The position numbers and the translations under genes are program-made. A stretch of DNA of 63,662 bases from assembly GCA_013001905.1 (NCBI GenBank), contig JABDLC010000030.1, positions 1-63,662 on the forward strand. The letters run 5' to 3'. Below the pieces are notes generated by a model. It was given only the letters and a program-made list of their open reading frames with translations, made no database searches and was not told the DNA's origin. Below are positions 52,822 through 63,200 of the stretch, in pieces (within the stretch, counting starts at the first letter, position 1; each line of letters starts with the position of its first letter). This DNA is from Gammaproteobacteria bacterium. GTDB lineage: Bacteria > Pseudomonadota > Gammaproteobacteria > Steroidobacterales > GCA-2729495.

Positions 52822-53652
52822 ATGCCACTGCAACAGAGTAAACCGACGTCTCCGGGTCGTCGCTTCAAGGTCAAGGTCTCCACGCCTGGCCTGCATAAAG
52901 GTAAGCCGAAATCCGGCATGACCGCGAAGCTGTCGAAGACCGGTGGTCGTAACAATGCCGGTCGTATCACCACCCGTCACAAAGGCGGTGGTCACAAGCG
53001 TCGTTATCGTCTGGTCGATTTCAAGCGGGACAAAGACGGGATCCAGGGCAAGGTTGAGCGGCTCGAATACGATCCGAACCGCAGTGCACATCTCGCGCTC
53101 GTGCTTTACAGCGATGGTGAGCGTCGTTACATCCTGGCGCCCAAGGGCGTGAAAGAAGGCGCGCCGATCGTGTCGGGCAAAGAAGCCCCGATCAAGCCGG
53201 GCAACGCGCTGCCGATCCGCAACATTCCGGTCGGTACGCTGGTGCACGCGATTGAGCTGAAGCCCGGCAAAGGCGCGCAGATGGTGCGCTCGGCCGGTGG
53301 TTCCGCACAGCTGGCTGCTCGCGAAGGTGCTTATGCAACGCTGCGTATGCGTTCCGGCGAGATGCGCAAAGTACACATCGACTGCCGTGCAACGGTGGGT
53401 GAAGTTGGTCACTCGGAGCACAACCTCCGCAAGCTCGGTAAAGCCGGTGCGAAGCGTTGGCAGGGTGTGCGTCCGACGGTTCGTGGTGTAGCCATGAACC
53501 CGGTCGATCACCCGCATGGTGGTGGTGAGGGGCGTACCTCCGGTGGCCGTCATCCGGTCTCACCGTGGGGTGTGCCGACCAAGGGTTACAAGACCCGTAG
53601 CAATAAGCGTACCGACAAGATGATTGTCCGGTCGCGCAAGCGTCGCAAGTAA
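52822..53652 (+). CDS. rplB: 50S ribosomal protein L2
   Basis: L2 is needed for subunit joining and peptidyl transfer. The 276-residue protein shows [20 protein letters not shown], the central [20 protein letters not shown] and the C-terminal [18 protein letters not shown], which includes the near-universal histidine. It is in standard order between rplW and rpsS. Confidence 0.98.
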   Translation: MPLQQSKPTSPGRRFKVKVSTPGLHKGKPKSGMTAKLSKTGGRNNAGRITTRHKGGGHKRRYRLVDFKRDKDGIQGKVERLEYDPNRSAHLALVLYSDGERRYILAPKGVKEGAPIVSGKEAPIKPGNALPIRNIPVGTLVHAIELKPGKGAQMVRSAGGSAQLAAREGAYATLRMRSGEMRKVHIDCRATVGEVGHSEHNLRKLGKAGAKRWQGVRPTVRGVAMNPVDHPHGGGEGRTSGGRHPVSPWGVPTKGYKTRSNKRTDKMIVRSRKRRK

Positions 53653-53685
53653 GCGCCGCAAGTATTTAGTTAACGGAGAGCCAAA

Positions 53686-53958
53686 GTGCCACGTTCGATT
53701 AGAAAAGGGCCGTTCATTGACGAGTCGCTGGCCAGAAAGGTTGAGGCGGCTGTCGCGAGCAACAACCGCAAGCCGATCAAGACCTGGTCACGTCGTTCGA
53801 TGATTGTGCCGGACATGATCGGTCTCACGATTGCCGTGCATAACGGCCGTGATCACGTGCCGGTGCTTATTTCGGAAAACATGATCGGGCACAAACTCGG
53901 TGAGTTTGCCGGTACCCGTACATTCAAAGGTCACTCCGGTGACAAGAAGACTAAGTAA
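53686..53958 (+). CDS. rpsS: 30S ribosomal protein S19
   Basis: S19 lies in the 30S head near the A-site finger. The 90-residue protein starts at GTG 53686, with CGGAGAG upstream. [18 protein letters not shown] and the C-terminal [19 protein letters not shown] identify it. Confidence 0.97.
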   Translation: MPRSIRKGPFIDESLARKVEAAVASNNRKPIKTWSRRSMIVPDMIGLTIAVHNGRDHVPVLISENMIGHKLGEFAGTRTFKGHSGDKKTK

Positions 53959-53974
53959 GCAGGTGTCGTAAGAG

Positions 53975-54307
53975 ATGCGTGTAAAAGCGAAATTAATGTA
54001 CGCCCCGATCTCGGCCCAGAAATGCAGGCTGGTGGCTGACGTTGTCCGCGGTAAACCCGTCGACAGCGCGCTGCAGACCCTGAGTTTCATGCCCAAGAAA
54101 GGCGCTGCCATTCTGAAGAAAGTGCTGGAGTCCGCTATTGCCAATGCGGAGCATAACCACGGTGCCGATATCGACGAGCTGAAAATCAGCCGCATCGAAA
54201 TTAACGAAGGCCCCGGGTTGCGCCGTTACCGTGCCCGCGCCAAAGGCCGTGGCACCCGGATTATCAAGCGTAACAGCCACATCATTGTCCAGGTTGCGGA
54301 CGAGTAA
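53975..54307 (+). CDS. rplV: 50S ribosomal protein L22
   Basis: L22 forms the tunnel constriction with L4. The 110-residue protein has [20 protein letters not shown] and the tunnel hairpin [18 protein letters not shown], then the [11 protein letters not shown] end. It starts 16 nt after rpsS. Confidence 0.97.
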   Translation: MRVKAKLMYAPISAQKCRLVADVVRGKPVDSALQTLSFMPKKGAAILKKVLESAIANAEHNHGADIDELKISRIEINEGPGLRRYRARAKGRGTRIIKRNSHIIVQVADE

Positions 54308-54326
54308 GAGACCGAGAAGCAGACTT

Positions 54327-55070
54327 ATGGGTCAGAAAGTAAATCCAATAGGTATCCGTCTGGGCATCAGCCGCGACTGGTCCAGCAAATGGTACGCGGA
54401 TAGCAAACAGTTTCCGGAATACGTGCACACCGACTTTAAGGTGCGCGAATTCCTGAAAGAGAAGCTAAAAGAAGCATCGGTCAGCAAGATTCAGATCGAG
54501 CGTCCCGCACGTAAGGCCAACATCACGATTCACACGGCACGCCCGGGCATCGTGATCGGCAAGAAAGGCGAGGACATCGAGAAGCTCCGTAAAGAAATTT
54601 GCGAAATGCTCGAACTGCCGCTGCAGGACGTGCGCGTCAACATTGCTGAGATCCGCAAGCCGGAACTCGACGCACAGCTCGTTGCTGAAGGCATCGCCCA
54701 GCAGCTGGAGCGTCGTGTGATGTTCCGCCGCGCCATGAAGCGCGCTGTGACCAACACCATGCGTCTTGGTGCCCAGGGCATCAAGGTGAAGGTCGGTGGT
54801 CGTCTGAACGGCGCGGAAATCGCGCGTTCGGAGTGGTATCGCGAAGGCCGTGTGCCGCTGCATACCTTCCGCGCAGACATCGACTACGGCTTCGCAGAAG
54901 CCAAAACGACCTACGGCATCATCGGCGTGAAGGTGTGGATCTTCCGCGGTGAGGTGTTGGCGTTCGGTCAGGAAGAAGAACAGCCGGCCAAAGGTCAGGC
55001 GAATAAGGGTCCGGCGAACAAAGGTCAGCCGGGCAAGGCGCAACCCGCCGCTAAGCAGGCCGCTAACTAG
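54327..55070 (+). CDS. rpsC: 30S ribosomal protein S3 with extended C-terminus
   Basis: S3 is part of the mRNA entry channel and helicase. The 247-residue protein starts [18 protein letters not shown] at 54327; the longer open frame overlaps rplV. The KH domain [18 protein letters not shown] and the VWIFRGEVL region are present. The last ~30 residues are a low-complexity repeat ([17 protein letters not shown]), longer than in E. coli S3 (233 residues). Confidence 0.97.
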   Translation: MGQKVNPIGIRLGISRDWSSKWYADSKQFPEYVHTDFKVREFLKEKLKEASVSKIQIERPARKANITIHTARPGIVIGKKGEDIEKLRKEICEMLELPLQDVRVNIAEIRKPELDAQLVAEGIAQQLERRVMFRRAMKRAVTNTMRLGAQGIKVKVGGRLNGAEIARSEWYREGRVPLHTFRADIDYGFAEAKTTYGIIGVKVWIFRGEVLAFGQEEEQPAKGQANKGPANKGQPGKAQPAAKQAAN

Positions 55071-55081
55071 GAATCACGGTC

Positions 55082-55498
55082 ATGATGCAGCCTAAACGTA
55101 CCAAGTACCGGAAACAGCAGAAGGGTCGTAACCGCGGCCTTGCATTCCGTGGCAGCGACGTGTCTTTCGGCGAGTTTGGCCTGAAGGCAACCGGTCGCGG
55201 TCGCATTACGGCCCGCCAGATTGAGGCGGCGCGTCGTGCGATGACCCGTCACATTAAACGTGGCGGCAAGATTTGGATCCGCATTTTCCCCGACAAGCCG
55301 ATTACCAAGAAGCCTCTCGAGGTTCGTCAGGGTAAAGGTAAGGGTTCGGTTGAATACTGGGTTGCCCAGATTCAGCCCGGCAAGATGCTGTACGAAATGG
55401 AAGGTGTGACGGAAGAGGTCGCGCGCGAAGCATTTACGCTCGCCGCTGCGAAGCTGCCGATCGGCACCAAATTTGTATCGCGCTCACAGGTGGTCTGA
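55082..55498 (+). CDS. rplP: 50S ribosomal protein L16
   Basis: L16 binds near the A-site tRNA elbow. The 138-residue protein starts [19 protein letters not shown] at 55082, matching the MLQPKRTK start of E. coli. [20 protein letters not shown] and the [10 protein letters not shown] segment are typical. Its TGA overlaps the rpmC ATG by one base. Confidence 0.97.
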   Translation: MMQPKRTKYRKQQKGRNRGLAFRGSDVSFGEFGLKATGRGRITARQIEAARRAMTRHIKRGGKIWIRIFPDKPITKKPLEVRQGKGKGSVEYWVAQIQPGKMLYEMEGVTEEVAREAFTLAAAKLPIGTKFVSRSQVV

Positions 55499-55716
55499 TG
55501 AAAGCGAGTGAACTTAAAGATAAGAGTAAAGATGAGCTGCTGGACGAGCTCGTCGAGCTGCGTCGTGAGCAATTCAATCTGCGGATGCAACAGGCAACCG
55601 GTCAGATGGCACGTCCCGACCAGTACCGCAAAGTACGCAAGAACATCGCGCGCGTGAAAACGGTGCTGCGACAGCAGGAAATCGATGCCGGCGCGAAAGC
55701 CGGAAAGAGCGCATAA
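55498..55716 (+). CDS. rpmC: 50S ribosomal protein L29
   Basis: L29 is a small helical protein at the tunnel exit. The 72-residue protein has [20 protein letters not shown] and the [16 protein letters not shown] end. It is slightly longer than E. coli L29 (63 residues). It overlaps rplP by one base and precedes rpsQ by 3 nt. Confidence 0.97.
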   Translation: MKASELKDKSKDELLDELVELRREQFNLRMQQATGQMARPDQYRKVRKNIARVKTVLRQQEIDAGAKAGKSA

Positions 55717-55719
55717 GAC

Positions 55720-55983
55720 ATGGCTGAAGAAAAAACATTACGCACGGCGACCGGCAGGGTTGTCAGCGACAAGATGGACAAGACAGCGACGGTAATGATC
55801 GAGCGTCAGGTGAAGCACCCGATGTACGGCAAGTACCTGCGTCGTTCGACGAAGTTCAAGATTCATGACGAGGAAAACACCTGCAAAGAAGGTGATCTCG
55901 TGAAAATCGCCGAGTGCCGACCGATTTCGAAAGACAAATCGTGGCGTCTCGTGGAAGTGGTAGAGCGCACCAACGCGCAGTAG
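55720..55983 (+). CDS. rpsQ: 30S ribosomal protein S17
   Basis: S17 is a primary 16S rRNA binder with an OB fold. The 87-residue protein shows [39 protein letters not shown] and [17 protein letters not shown]. It is the last gene of the classical S10 operon; rplN follows after 48 nt with no terminator seen. Confidence 0.97.
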   Translation: MAEEKTLRTATGRVVSDKMDKTATVMIERQVKHPMYGKYLRRSTKFKIHDEENTCKEGDLVKIAECRPISKDKSWRLVEVVERTNAQ

Positions 55984-56031
55984 TTGCCGCACTCATTAAT
56001 TAAAGCTTAGGCCGACGACGAGTAGACGAAC

Positions 56032-56400
56032 ATGATTCAGATGCAATCCATTCTGAACGCAGCCGACAACAGCGGTGCACGCCGTTTGATGTGCATCAAG
56101 GTGCTGGGTGGCTCCAAGCGCCGCTATGCCAATGTGGGCGATGTCATCAAGGTCAGTGTTAAAGATGCGATCCCGCGGGGCCGCGTCAAGAAAGGCGAGA
56201 TTTACAACGCAGTGGTTGTGCGCACCCGCAAAGGTGTGCGCCGCCCTGATGGTTCGCTGATCCGCTTCGACGGCAACGCTGCCGTGCTGCTGAATCAGAA
56301 GCTGGAGCCGATTGGCACACGTATTTTTGGCCCGGTAACGCGTGAACTGCGCACCGGCAATTTTATGAAGATCGTCTCGCTGGCGCCGGAAGTGCTTTAA
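56032..56400 (+). CDS. rplN: 50S ribosomal protein L14
   Basis: L14 lies at the subunit interface. The 122-residue protein starts [20 protein letters not shown], followed by CIKVLGG and [20 protein letters not shown], ending [11 protein letters not shown]. It is first of the spc group, which here seems continuous with the S10 genes. Confidence 0.98.
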   Translation: MIQMQSILNAADNSGARRLMCIKVLGGSKRRYANVGDVIKVSVKDAIPRGRVKKGEIYNAVVVRTRKGVRRPDGSLIRFDGNAAVLLNQKLEPIGTRIFGPVTRELRTGNFMKIVSLAPEVL

Positions 56401-56431
56401 GGCCGGTCAGGCAAGAGTCAGACAGATAAAC

Positions 56432-56752
56432 ATGAACAAGATTAAGAAAGGTGATGATGTGATCGTGATTGCGGGAGCCAGCAAAGGCGTCCGCGGTACG
56501 GTCCTTAATCTGGAAGACGACGGCGACCGGGTTTTGGTCGAAGGCGTCAACGTGGTGAAGAAGCACACGAAGGGCAACCCGAACCAGGGCGTTCAGGGTG
56601 GCATCGTGGAGCAGGAGCGTTCCATCGATATCTCCAACATCATGCTGTTCAACCCGGCGACCGGTAAGGGCGACCGCGTGGGCATCAAGACGCTGGAAGA
56701 TGGTACCCGCGTCCGTTTCTTCAAGTCGAACAACGAAGTCGTCGACATTTAG
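56432..56752 (+). CDS. rplX: 50S ribosomal protein L24
   Basis: L24 starts 50S assembly. The 106-residue protein has an N-terminal KOW-type [40 protein letters not shown] and a short C-terminal tail. It lies 32 nt before rplE. Confidence 0.97.
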   Translation: MNKIKKGDDVIVIAGASKGVRGTVLNLEDDGDRVLVEGVNVVKKHTKGNPNQGVQGGIVEQERSIDISNIMLFNPATGKGDRVGIKTLEDGTRVRFFKSNNEVVDI

Positions 56753-56784
56753 TTGGCGAACATCAGGTCACAGAGTAGATAGCA

Positions 56785-57324
56785 ATGGCCAGGCTCCAGG
56801 AATACTACAAAGAGACGGTGGTTCCCCAGCTGAAAGATCAGCTTGGTGTAAACAACGTCATGCAGGTGCCGCAGATCACCAAGATCACGCTCAACATGGG
56901 CGTGGGTGAAGCGGTGAATGACAAGAAGGTGATTGAGCAGGCGGTTGCAGACATGACCGTTATTGCCGGTCAGAAAGCAGTGCCCACGAAGGCACGCAAG
57001 TCGGTTGCCGCATTCAAGATTCGCGACGGCTATCCGATTGGCTGCAAGGTCACACTGCGTCGTGAACGTATGTACGAGTTCCTCGATCGTCTCGTCAGCA
57101 TTGCGATCCCGCGTATTCGTGACTTCCGCGGCCTGAGCGCCAAGGGCTTTGACGGCCGTGGCAACTACAACATGGGCGTGCAGGAACAGATCGTGTTCCC
57201 TGAAGTTGACTATGACAGCGTCGACGCGGTGCGCGGCATGAACATTTCGATTACGACGTCAGCAACCAACGACGAACAGGGTCGTGCATTGCTGGACGCG
57301 TTTAATTTCCCGTTCAGAAAGTAG
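56785..57324 (+). CDS. rplE: 50S ribosomal protein L5
   Basis: L5 binds 5S rRNA and contacts P-site tRNA. The 179-residue protein shows [35 protein letters not shown], and [20 protein letters not shown] near the end. In E. coli the S8 repressor site overlaps this gene's start; no such fold was confirmed here. Confidence 0.98.
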   Translation: MARLQEYYKETVVPQLKDQLGVNNVMQVPQITKITLNMGVGEAVNDKKVIEQAVADMTVIAGQKAVPTKARKSVAAFKIRDGYPIGCKVTLRRERMYEFLDRLVSIAIPRIRDFRGLSAKGFDGRGNYNMGVQEQIVFPEVDYDSVDAVRGMNISITTSATNDEQGRALLDAFNFPFRK

Positions 57325-57343
57325 CGGGCAGAAGAGAGTACGT

Positions 57344-57649
57344 ATGGCTAAGAAGTCCATGATTGCACGCGAAGTGAAGCGCCAGAAGACGGTAGAGCGA
57401 TTTGCCGCCAAACGCGCCGAACTCAAGAAGATCATTAAGTCGGCAAGCTCGTCAGACGAAGAACGTCGTGACGCGCTGGCCCAGCTGCAGAAACTGCCGC
57501 GTAACGCGAGCCCGAGCCGCCTGACTAATCGTTGTGCGTTGTCGGGTCGCCCGAAAGGCTACTACCGCAAGTTCGGCCTAGGCCGTAACAAACTGCGTGA
57601 GCAGACGATGAGCGGCAACATTCCTGGTCTCGGTAAGGCCAGCTGGTAG
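57344..57649 (+). CDS. rpsN: 30S ribosomal protein S14
   Basis: The 101-residue protein starts [15 protein letters not shown] at 57344; the upstream open frame overlaps rplE. It is the long, zinc-free form: the only cysteine is in [20 protein letters not shown]. The C-terminus is [10 protein letters not shown]. Confidence 0.97.
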   Translation: MAKKSMIAREVKRQKTVERFAAKRAELKKIIKSASSSDEERRDALAQLQKLPRNASPSRLTNRCALSGRPKGYYRKFGLGRNKLREQTMSGNIPGLGKASW

Positions 57650-57660
57650 GAAGACGAATC

Positions 57661-58059
57661 ATGAGCATGACAGACCCGATTGCAGATATGTTGACGCGGA
57701 TCCGGAACGGCCAGAACGTTCTGCTGGAAACCGTCAGCATGCCGGCGTCCACGCTGAAAGAAGCCGTTGCCCGCGTCCTGCAGGACGAAGGCTATATCAA
57801 TGGTTTCAGTGTTGCCGACGGCGACAACAACAAGAAAGTCCTGACGGTCGAGCTGAAGTATTTCGAGGGCAAACCCGTCATCGAGAAAATTCAGAAAATC
57901 AGCAAGCCCGGCCTGCGTATTTACAAAGGCAAGAACGAGCTGCCAAAAGTGATGGGCGGTCTCGGTGTGGCAATTGTTTCGACGTCTGAAGGCGTCATGA
58001 GTGACCGCAGTGCCCGTTCGAAAGGGTTTGGCGGTGAGGTTCTCTGCATCGTCGCTTAA
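57661..58059 (+). CDS. rpsH: 30S ribosomal protein S8
   Basis: S8 is a central 30S assembly protein and the spc-operon repressor in E. coli. The 132-residue protein begins [18 protein letters not shown] with GGAAG 7 nt upstream. It ends with the conserved [20 protein letters not shown]. rplF follows after 29 nt. Confidence 0.97.
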   Translation: MSMTDPIADMLTRIRNGQNVLLETVSMPASTLKEAVARVLQDEGYINGFSVADGDNNKKVLTVELKYFEGKPVIEKIQKISKPGLRIYKGKNELPKVMGGLGVAIVSTSEGVMSDRSARSKGFGGEVLCIVA

Positions 58060-58088
58060 TACAGCGAACGAGTAAGGGATTTAAAACT

Positions 58089-58622
58089 ATGTCCAGAATC
58101 GCAAGTAAACCGGTTGAGTTCCCGAAGGGTGTCGATGTGACACTGTCCGGCAGCGAGGTCAAAGCCAAGGGCCCGAAGGGCGAGTTGAGCATGCCGCTCC
58201 ACTCTGAGGTCGAGCTCAGCATCGAAGACAGCACTGCGCAGGTCAAGGCGCGCAGCGGCAGCAAGTTTTCCATCGCGATGTCGGGTACGACCCGCTCGCT
58301 GTTGCAGAACCTGGTCACCGGTGTGAATGACGGCTTTGAGAAGAAGCTGGAGCTGGTCGGTGTGGGTTATCGCGCCAAAGCCGGCGGCAAGACCCTTAAT
58401 CTGACGTTGGGTTTCTCGCACCCGGTGGACTACCCGGTGCCGGAAGGCATCACGATTGAAACGCCCAGCCAGACAGAGATCGTGGTGAAGGGTATCGACA
58501 AGCAGAAGGTGGGTCAGGTGGCTGCGGAGATCCGCGCGTACCGTCCGCCGGAGCCTTACAAAGGTAAGGGTGTGCGTTATTCCGATGAGCACGTGGTGCG
58601 TAAGGAAGCGAAGAAGAAGTAA
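58089..58622 (+). CDS. rplF: 50S ribosomal protein L6
   Basis: L6 is a two-domain protein near the factor-binding centre. The 177-residue protein has [40 protein letters not shown] and the C-terminal [19 protein letters not shown] 67-nt gap to rplR is the widest in this part of the run. Confidence 0.97.
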   Translation: MSRIASKPVEFPKGVDVTLSGSEVKAKGPKGELSMPLHSEVELSIEDSTAQVKARSGSKFSIAMSGTTRSLLQNLVTGVNDGFEKKLELVGVGYRAKAGGKTLNLTLGFSHPVDYPVPEGITIETPSQTEIVVKGIDKQKVGQVAAEIRAYRPPEPYKGKGVRYSDEHVVRKEAKKK

Positions 58623-58689
58623 TTCGTATAGAGATAGTTGACCGGCTTTTCCGTGGCGCGACTGCGGGGGGCTCAACGGGACTAAAGAG

Positions 58690-59043
58690 ATGGATAAGAA
58701 ACAAAGCAGACAACGCCGGGCCCGTAAGACACGTGCTCGCATCAAAGAGCTCGGCATGCCGCGCCTGTCAGTGCATCGCACGCCGCGCCATATTTATGCG
58801 CAGCTGATTGCAGCCGACGGAGGCTCGGTCGTGGCTGTCGCCGCGACAACCCAGAAGGACTTGGCCAGCGGCCTGAAGAGCACCGGCAGTGTTGAAGCAG
58901 CAACGGCCGTCGGCAAGGCCATCGCAGAAAAAGCGAAAGCGGCCGGCATTGAACAAGTGGCATTCGATCGTTCCGGTTTCCGGTATCACGGTCGGGTCAA
59001 AGCAGTGGCAGACGCTGCTCGCGAAAACGGCCTGCAGATTTAG
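58690..59043 (+). CDS. rplR: 50S ribosomal protein L18
   Basis: L18 binds 5S rRNA. The 117-residue protein has a basic N-terminus ([20 protein letters not shown]), [15 protein letters not shown], and the C-terminal [26 protein letters not shown] precedes the ATG. Confidence 0.97.
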   Translation: MDKKQSRQRRARKTRARIKELGMPRLSVHRTPRHIYAQLIAADGGSVVAVAATTQKDLASGLKSTGSVEAATAVGKAIAEKAKAAGIEQVAFDRSGFRYHGRVKAVADAARENGLQI

Positions 59044-59065
59044 CAGGCGCGAAGGTAGATAAAGC

Positions 59066-59572
59066 ATGGCTAAACAAGATCGAAACGATTCAGGCGACGA
59101 TTTCATTGAGAAGCTCGTTGCGGTTAACCGCGTAGCCAAGGTGGTCAAAGGCGGCCGTCAGTTCGGCTTTACCGCGCTGACTGTAGTGGGTGACGGCAAG
59201 GGTCGCGTCGGCTTCGGTTACGGCAAAGCACGCGAAGTGCCGCTGGCTATCCAGAAGGCCATGCAGGCAGCCCGCAACCACATGAGTCGCGTGGCGCTGA
59301 ATGACGATACGCTGCACTACGAAATGATCGGCCGCCACGGCGCGACCAAGGTCTACATGCAGCCGGCCTCTGAAGGTACCGGTGTTATCGCCGGTGGTGC
59401 CATGCGTGCAGTTTTTGAAGCGGCCGGTGTGCGTAACGTGCTGGCGAAGAGCTACGGCTCACGTAATCCGATTAACCTGGTACGCGCCACGATTAATGCA
59501 CTGAGTAGTGCGCAGTCGCCGGAACGTATCGCTGCGAAGCGCGGCAAAGCCGTTGCCGACATTACTGGCTAA
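59066..59572 (+). CDS. rpsE: 30S ribosomal protein S5
   Basis: S5 helps mRNA entry and decoding accuracy. The 168-residue protein has [19 protein letters not shown], the loop [19 protein letters not shown] and [19 protein letters not shown], all wild type. It lies between rplR and rpmD as usual. Confidence 0.98.
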   Translation: MAKQDRNDSGDDFIEKLVAVNRVAKVVKGGRQFGFTALTVVGDGKGRVGFGYGKAREVPLAIQKAMQAARNHMSRVALNDDTLHYEMIGRHGATKVYMQPASEGTGVIAGGAMRAVFEAAGVRNVLAKSYGSRNPINLVRATINALSSAQSPERIAAKRGKAVADITG

Positions 59573-59596
59573 CGAAGAACGGTTTAGAGAAAGACA

Positions 59597-59779
59597 ATGG
59601 CAGACAAACTCAAAGTCACGCTCGTTAAGAGCCGCCACGGCCGGCTCAAGAAGCACAAGGCCTGCGTAGCAGGGCTGGGTCTGAGGCGCATCAACCACAC
59701 GGTTGAAGTTGCAGACACGCCGGAAAACCGCGGCATGATTAACAAGGTTTCCTACCTGTTGAAGGTAGAAGAGGCTTAA
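59597..59779 (+). CDS. rpmD: 50S ribosomal protein L30
   Basis: The 60-residue protein has the ferredoxin-like L30 pattern: [19 protein letters not shown], then [20 protein letters not shown] and [13 protein letters not shown]. It is coupled to rplO with a 3-nt gap. Confidence 0.97.
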   Translation: MADKLKVTLVKSRHGRLKKHKACVAGLGLRRINHTVEVADTPENRGMINKVSYLLKVEEA

Positions 59780-59782
59780 CAG

Positions 59783-60217
59783 ATGAAACTGAACAGCATC
59801 AGTCCCGCCCCGGGTTCAAAGCCGGTAGGTAAACGTCAGGGTCGCGGCCACGCCGCCGGCCAGGGCAAGACCTGTGGTCGCGGACAAAAGGGTCAGAAAG
59901 CGCGTTCGGGCGGTTTCCACAAAGTTGGTTTCGAGGGCGGCCAGATGCCGATCCAGCGACGCCTGCCGAAAGTGGGTTTCCGTTCTGCGAAGGCTCGCAC
60001 GTACGCAGAAGTGCGTCTCGACGAGCTGGCCAAAGTGGAAGACGACACGATTGATTTGCTGGCGCTGAAGCGCGCCAACGTTGTGCCGAAGCAGACCACT
60101 CGCGCCAAAGTGTTTTTGAGTGGCGAGATCAGCACGGCCGTCAAGCTCAAAGGCGTGGGTGTCACCAAGGGTGCACGCGCGGCGATTGAGAAGGCCGGCG
60201 GCTCGATTGAAGACTAA
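59783..60217 (+). CDS. rplO: 50S ribosomal protein L15
   Basis: L15 is a late assembly protein. The 144-residue protein has the glycine-rich basic N-terminal half ([20 protein letters not shown]), [17 protein letters not shown] and the C-terminal [19 protein letters not shown]. secY starts 25 nt downstream. Confidence 0.98.
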   Translation: MKLNSISPAPGSKPVGKRQGRGHAAGQGKTCGRGQKGQKARSGGFHKVGFEGGQMPIQRRLPKVGFRSAKARTYAEVRLDELAKVEDDTIDLLALKRANVVPKQTTRAKVFLSGEISTAVKLKGVGVTKGARAAIEKAGGSIED

Positions 60218-60242
60218 GACTGAAGACTAGATAGAGAACGAC

Positions 60243-61586
60243 GTGGCAAAAGGCAACATGGTCAATCCGGCAGCAGCACTCGGCGAAGCATCGCGCTTTG
60301 CCGATTTGCGTGCGCGCCTGTTGTTCCTGGCCGGCGCCCTGATCGTTTACCGCATCGGCACCTTCATCCCGGTGCCGGGCATCGACCCCGTCGCACTGGA
60401 GCAGTTCTTCCAGGAGCAATCGGGCACGATCCTGAGCATGTTCAACATGTTCTCGGGCGGTGCACTCGAGCGCATGAGTATTTTCGCGCTTGGCATCATG
60501 CCGTACATCTCTGCGTCCATCATCATGCAGATGGCGAGCGTCGTTGTGCCGCGTCTGGCGCAGCTGAAAAAAGAAGGCGAAGCCGGCCGCCGCAAGATTA
60601 CCGAATACACCCGCTGGGGCACCGTGGTGCTGGCGTCAGCTCAGGCCATCGGCGCGTCGGTGGCGTTCCAGAATCAGGGCGTGGTGATCGCACCCGGCCC
60701 GAATTTCCTGTTTACCGCCGCCGTGACGCTGGTCACCGGTACCGTGTTTCTGATGTGGCTGGGTGAGCAGATCACCGAGCGCGGCATCGGTAACGGCATC
60801 TCGATGATCATTTTGTCGAGCATCATTGCCGGCCTGCCGTCTGCCATCGGCGGTACGCTGGAGCTGGTCAACACCGGTGAGATGTCAGCGGCACTGGCCC
60901 TCGTGCTGATGCTGCTCGTGATCGGTGTGACGTATTTTGTGGTCTACATGGAGCGTGGTCAGCGCCGCATCACTGTGAACTACGCGAAGCGGCAGCAGGG
61001 CCGCCGCATGGTGCAGGGTCAGTCCACGCACCTGCCGTTTAAGATCAACATGTCCGGTGTGATTCCGCCGATCTTCGCCAGTTCGCTGATTCTGTTTCCG
61101 GCGACGATTGCGAGCTGGGTGGGCACCGACCCCGATTTCGAATGGCTGCAGACCTTTGCCGCCAAGCTGGCGCCCGGTGAGCCGATCTACATCTTTATCT
61201 ACGCCGGCCTGATTATTTTCTTCTGCTTCTTTTACACCGCACTGGTCTTTAACTCGCGTGAGACGGCTGACAATCTCAAGCGTTCCGGTGGGTTTATTCC
61301 GGGGATACGCCCGGGTCAGCAAACGGCCGAGTACATCGATAACGTACTCACGAAGCTGACATTCTGGGGTGCGATGTACATCACCGCCGTGTGTCTGCTG
61401 CCGGAGTTCATGATTTTGTACGCGCGGGTGCCGTTCTACTTTGGTGGTACCTCGCTGCTGATCATCGTGGTGGTCACCATGGACTTCATGGCGCAACTGC
61501 AGGGGCACATGATGTCGCACCAGTACGAAGGTTTGCTGAAGAAAGCGAATATGCGCGGCTACGGCCGGGCAGGGCAGATCCGCTAG
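60243..61586 (+). CDS. secY: preprotein translocase channel SecY
   Basis: SecY is the inner-membrane protein-conducting channel, partner of SecE (encoded at 35443) and SecG. The 447-residue protein has ten transmembrane helices and starts at GTG 60243. Landmarks are [39 protein letters not shown], and the C-terminal loop with [17 protein letters not shown]. Its place between rplO and rpmJ is standard. Confidence 0.98.
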   Translation: MAKGNMVNPAAALGEASRFADLRARLLFLAGALIVYRIGTFIPVPGIDPVALEQFFQEQSGTILSMFNMFSGGALERMSIFALGIMPYISASIIMQMASVVVPRLAQLKKEGEAGRRKITEYTRWGTVVLASAQAIGASVAFQNQGVVIAPGPNFLFTAAVTLVTGTVFLMWLGEQITERGIGNGISMIILSSIIAGLPSAIGGTLELVNTGEMSAALALVLMLLVIGVTYFVVYMERGQRRITVNYAKRQQGRRMVQGQSTHLPFKINMSGVIPPIFASSLILFPATIASWVGTDPDFEWLQTFAAKLAPGEPIYIFIYAGLIIFFCFFYTALVFNSRETADNLKRSGGFIPGIRPGQQTAEYIDNVLTKLTFWGAMYITAVCLLPEFMILYARVPFYFGGTSLLIIVVVTMDFMAQLQGHMMSHQYEGLLKKANMRGYGRAGQIR

Positions 61587-61628
61587 CGTTAGTGCGCGGG
61601 CAGCCCAAAAGATTTATTGGAGAGAACG

Positions 61629-61742
61629 ATGAAAGTTCGAGCATCAGTTAAGAAGATCTGCAGAAACTGCAAGATCATTCGCAGAAAAGGCGTACTGCGC
61701 GTTATTTGTACCGATAAACGGCACAAACAGCGTCAGGGCTAA
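61629..61742 (+). CDS. rpmJ: 50S ribosomal protein L36
   Basis: The 37-residue protein runs from ATG 61629 to TAA at 61740-61742, with GGAGAGA just upstream. It begins [15 protein letters not shown] and has the zinc ligands Cys11, Cys14, Cys27 and His32, so it is the zinc-binding form. It ends KRHKQRQG. It is too short for usual ORF cutoffs. Only 20 nt separate it from rpsM. Confidence 0.96.
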   Translation: MKVRASVKKICRNCKIIRRKGVLRVICTDKRHKQRQG

Positions 61743-61762
61743 GGTTGCGACGGAGAATATAG

Positions 61763-62119
61763 ATGGCCCGTATTGCTGGCATAAACATCCCCTTAAACAA
61801 GCACATTGTTGTGGCGCTGACGAGTATCTACGGCATCGGCATGACGCGTGCACGGGAAATCTGTGAAGCGGCGAAAGTCGCACCCGAGACCCGGGTCAAA
61901 GACCTGAGTGAGCCGGAAGTCGAAAACCTGCGTAATCAGGTGGGGCAGTTCACTGTTGAAGGTGACCTGCGCCGCGAAACGGCCATGTCGATCAAGCGTC
62001 TGATGGACCTCGGTTGCTACCGCGGTATTCGTCATCGCCGCGGTCTGCCGCTGCGTGGCCAGCGCACCAAAACCAATGCCCGCACCCGCAAGGGTCCGCG
62101 TCGTCCGGTCAGGAAGTAA
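61763..62119 (+). CDS. rpsM: 30S ribosomal protein S13
   Basis: S13 forms bridges between subunits and contacts P-site tRNA. The 118-residue protein has [32 protein letters not shown] and the basic end [18 protein letters not shown]. It is first gene of the alpha group. The 20-nt gap before it leaves no room for a separate leader. Confidence 0.98.
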   Translation: MARIAGINIPLNKHIVVALTSIYGIGMTRAREICEAAKVAPETRVKDLSEPEVENLRNQVGQFTVEGDLRRETAMSIKRLMDLGCYRGIRHRRGLPLRGQRTKTNARTRKGPRRPVRK

Positions 62120-62125
62120 TACGAA

Positions 62126-62509
62126 ATGGCAAAACCGACTACAAAGAAGAAAGTTAAAAAGACAGTCGTGGATGGTATCGCGCACATCCAGGCGTCTTTT
62201 AACAACACGATCATCACGATTACCGACCGTCAGGGCAATGCGTTGTCCTGGGCAACGGCCGGTGGTTGCGGCTTCCGTGGTTCACGCAAAAGCACACCGT
62301 TCGCTGCCCAGGTGGCAGCCGAGAAGGCCGGTATCGCTGCGCAGGAATACGGGCTGAAGAACCTTGAAGTGCGAGTGCAGGGCCCCGGCCCGGGCCGTGA
62401 GTCGGCCGTGCGCGCACTGAACAACGCCGGTTATCGCATCGCCAACATTGAAGATGTGACACCGATCCCGCACAACGGCTGCCGTCCGCCCAAGAAGCGA
62501 CGGGTCTGA
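62126..62509 (+). CDS. rpsK: 30S ribosomal protein S11
   Basis: S11 lies on the 30S platform near the E site. The 127-residue protein has [40 protein letters not shown] and the C-terminal [18 protein letters not shown]. It begins 6 nt after the rpsM stop. Confidence 0.98.
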   Translation: MAKPTTKKKVKKTVVDGIAHIQASFNNTIITITDRQGNALSWATAGGCGFRGSRKSTPFAAQVAAEKAGIAAQEYGLKNLEVRVQGPGPGRESAVRALNNAGYRIANIEDVTPIPHNGCRPPKKRRV

Positions 62510-62520
62510 GGTAGAACGAT

Positions 62521-63144
62521 ATGGCCAGATATCTGGGACCAAAATGTAAGCTGTCACGCCGCGAGGGAACTGACCTGTTCCTGAAGAGCGGAGTGAAGCC
62601 CCTTGAAGCCAAGTGCAAGCTTGAGACGATCCCCGGCGGCTCTGCCGGCGCCCGTCGTGCGCGCACGTCTGACTACGGTCTGCAGCTGCGTGAAAAACAG
62701 AAGCTGCGTCGTATGTACGGGGTGCTCGAGAAGCAGTTCCGCAACTACTACAAGAAGGCTGCGCAGCGTAAAGGCTCGACCGGTGAGAACCTCATCAAGC
62801 TGCTGGAGTCACGTCTGGATAACGTCGTGTACCGCATGGGCTACGCCTCCACGCGTGCAGAAGCGCGTCAGCTGGTGAGCCACAAAGCGATCACGGTCAA
62901 CGGCAATGTCGTGAACATTCCGTCATACCAGGTCGGTTCCGGTGACAGCATCGCCGTGCGTGACAAAGCATCGAAGCAGGATCGCATTCAGAATGCTCTG
63001 CAGATTTCAGCTCAGGTGGGTCGCCCCGACTGGGTTGAAGTAGACGAGAAAAAGCTCTCGGGCGTGTTCCGTGCTGCACCTGAGCGCGAAGACGTACTGC
63101 CCGACATCAACGAAAACCTCGTTGTTGAGCTGTACTCGAAGTAA
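62521..63144 (+). CDS. rpsD: 30S ribosomal protein S4
   Basis: S4 is a primary 16S rRNA binder, affects decoding fidelity and in E. coli represses the alpha operon. The 207-residue protein starts [19 protein letters not shown], lacks a zinc-cysteine cluster, and contains the S4 RNA-binding domain [20 protein letters not shown]. It ends [10 protein letters not shown]. Confidence 0.98.
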   Translation: MARYLGPKCKLSRREGTDLFLKSGVKPLEAKCKLETIPGGSAGARRARTSDYGLQLREKQKLRRMYGVLEKQFRNYYKKAAQRKGSTGENLIKLLESRLDNVVYRMGYASTRAEARQLVSHKAITVNGNVVNIPSYQVGSGDSIAVRDKASKQDRIQNALQISAQVGRPDWVEVDEKKLSGVFRAAPEREDVLPDINENLVVELYSK

Positions 63145-63200
63145 CTGAGTAAACAATTAAATTAATAACCCGGTTTAGATAAACCAGGAGACACCCACAG

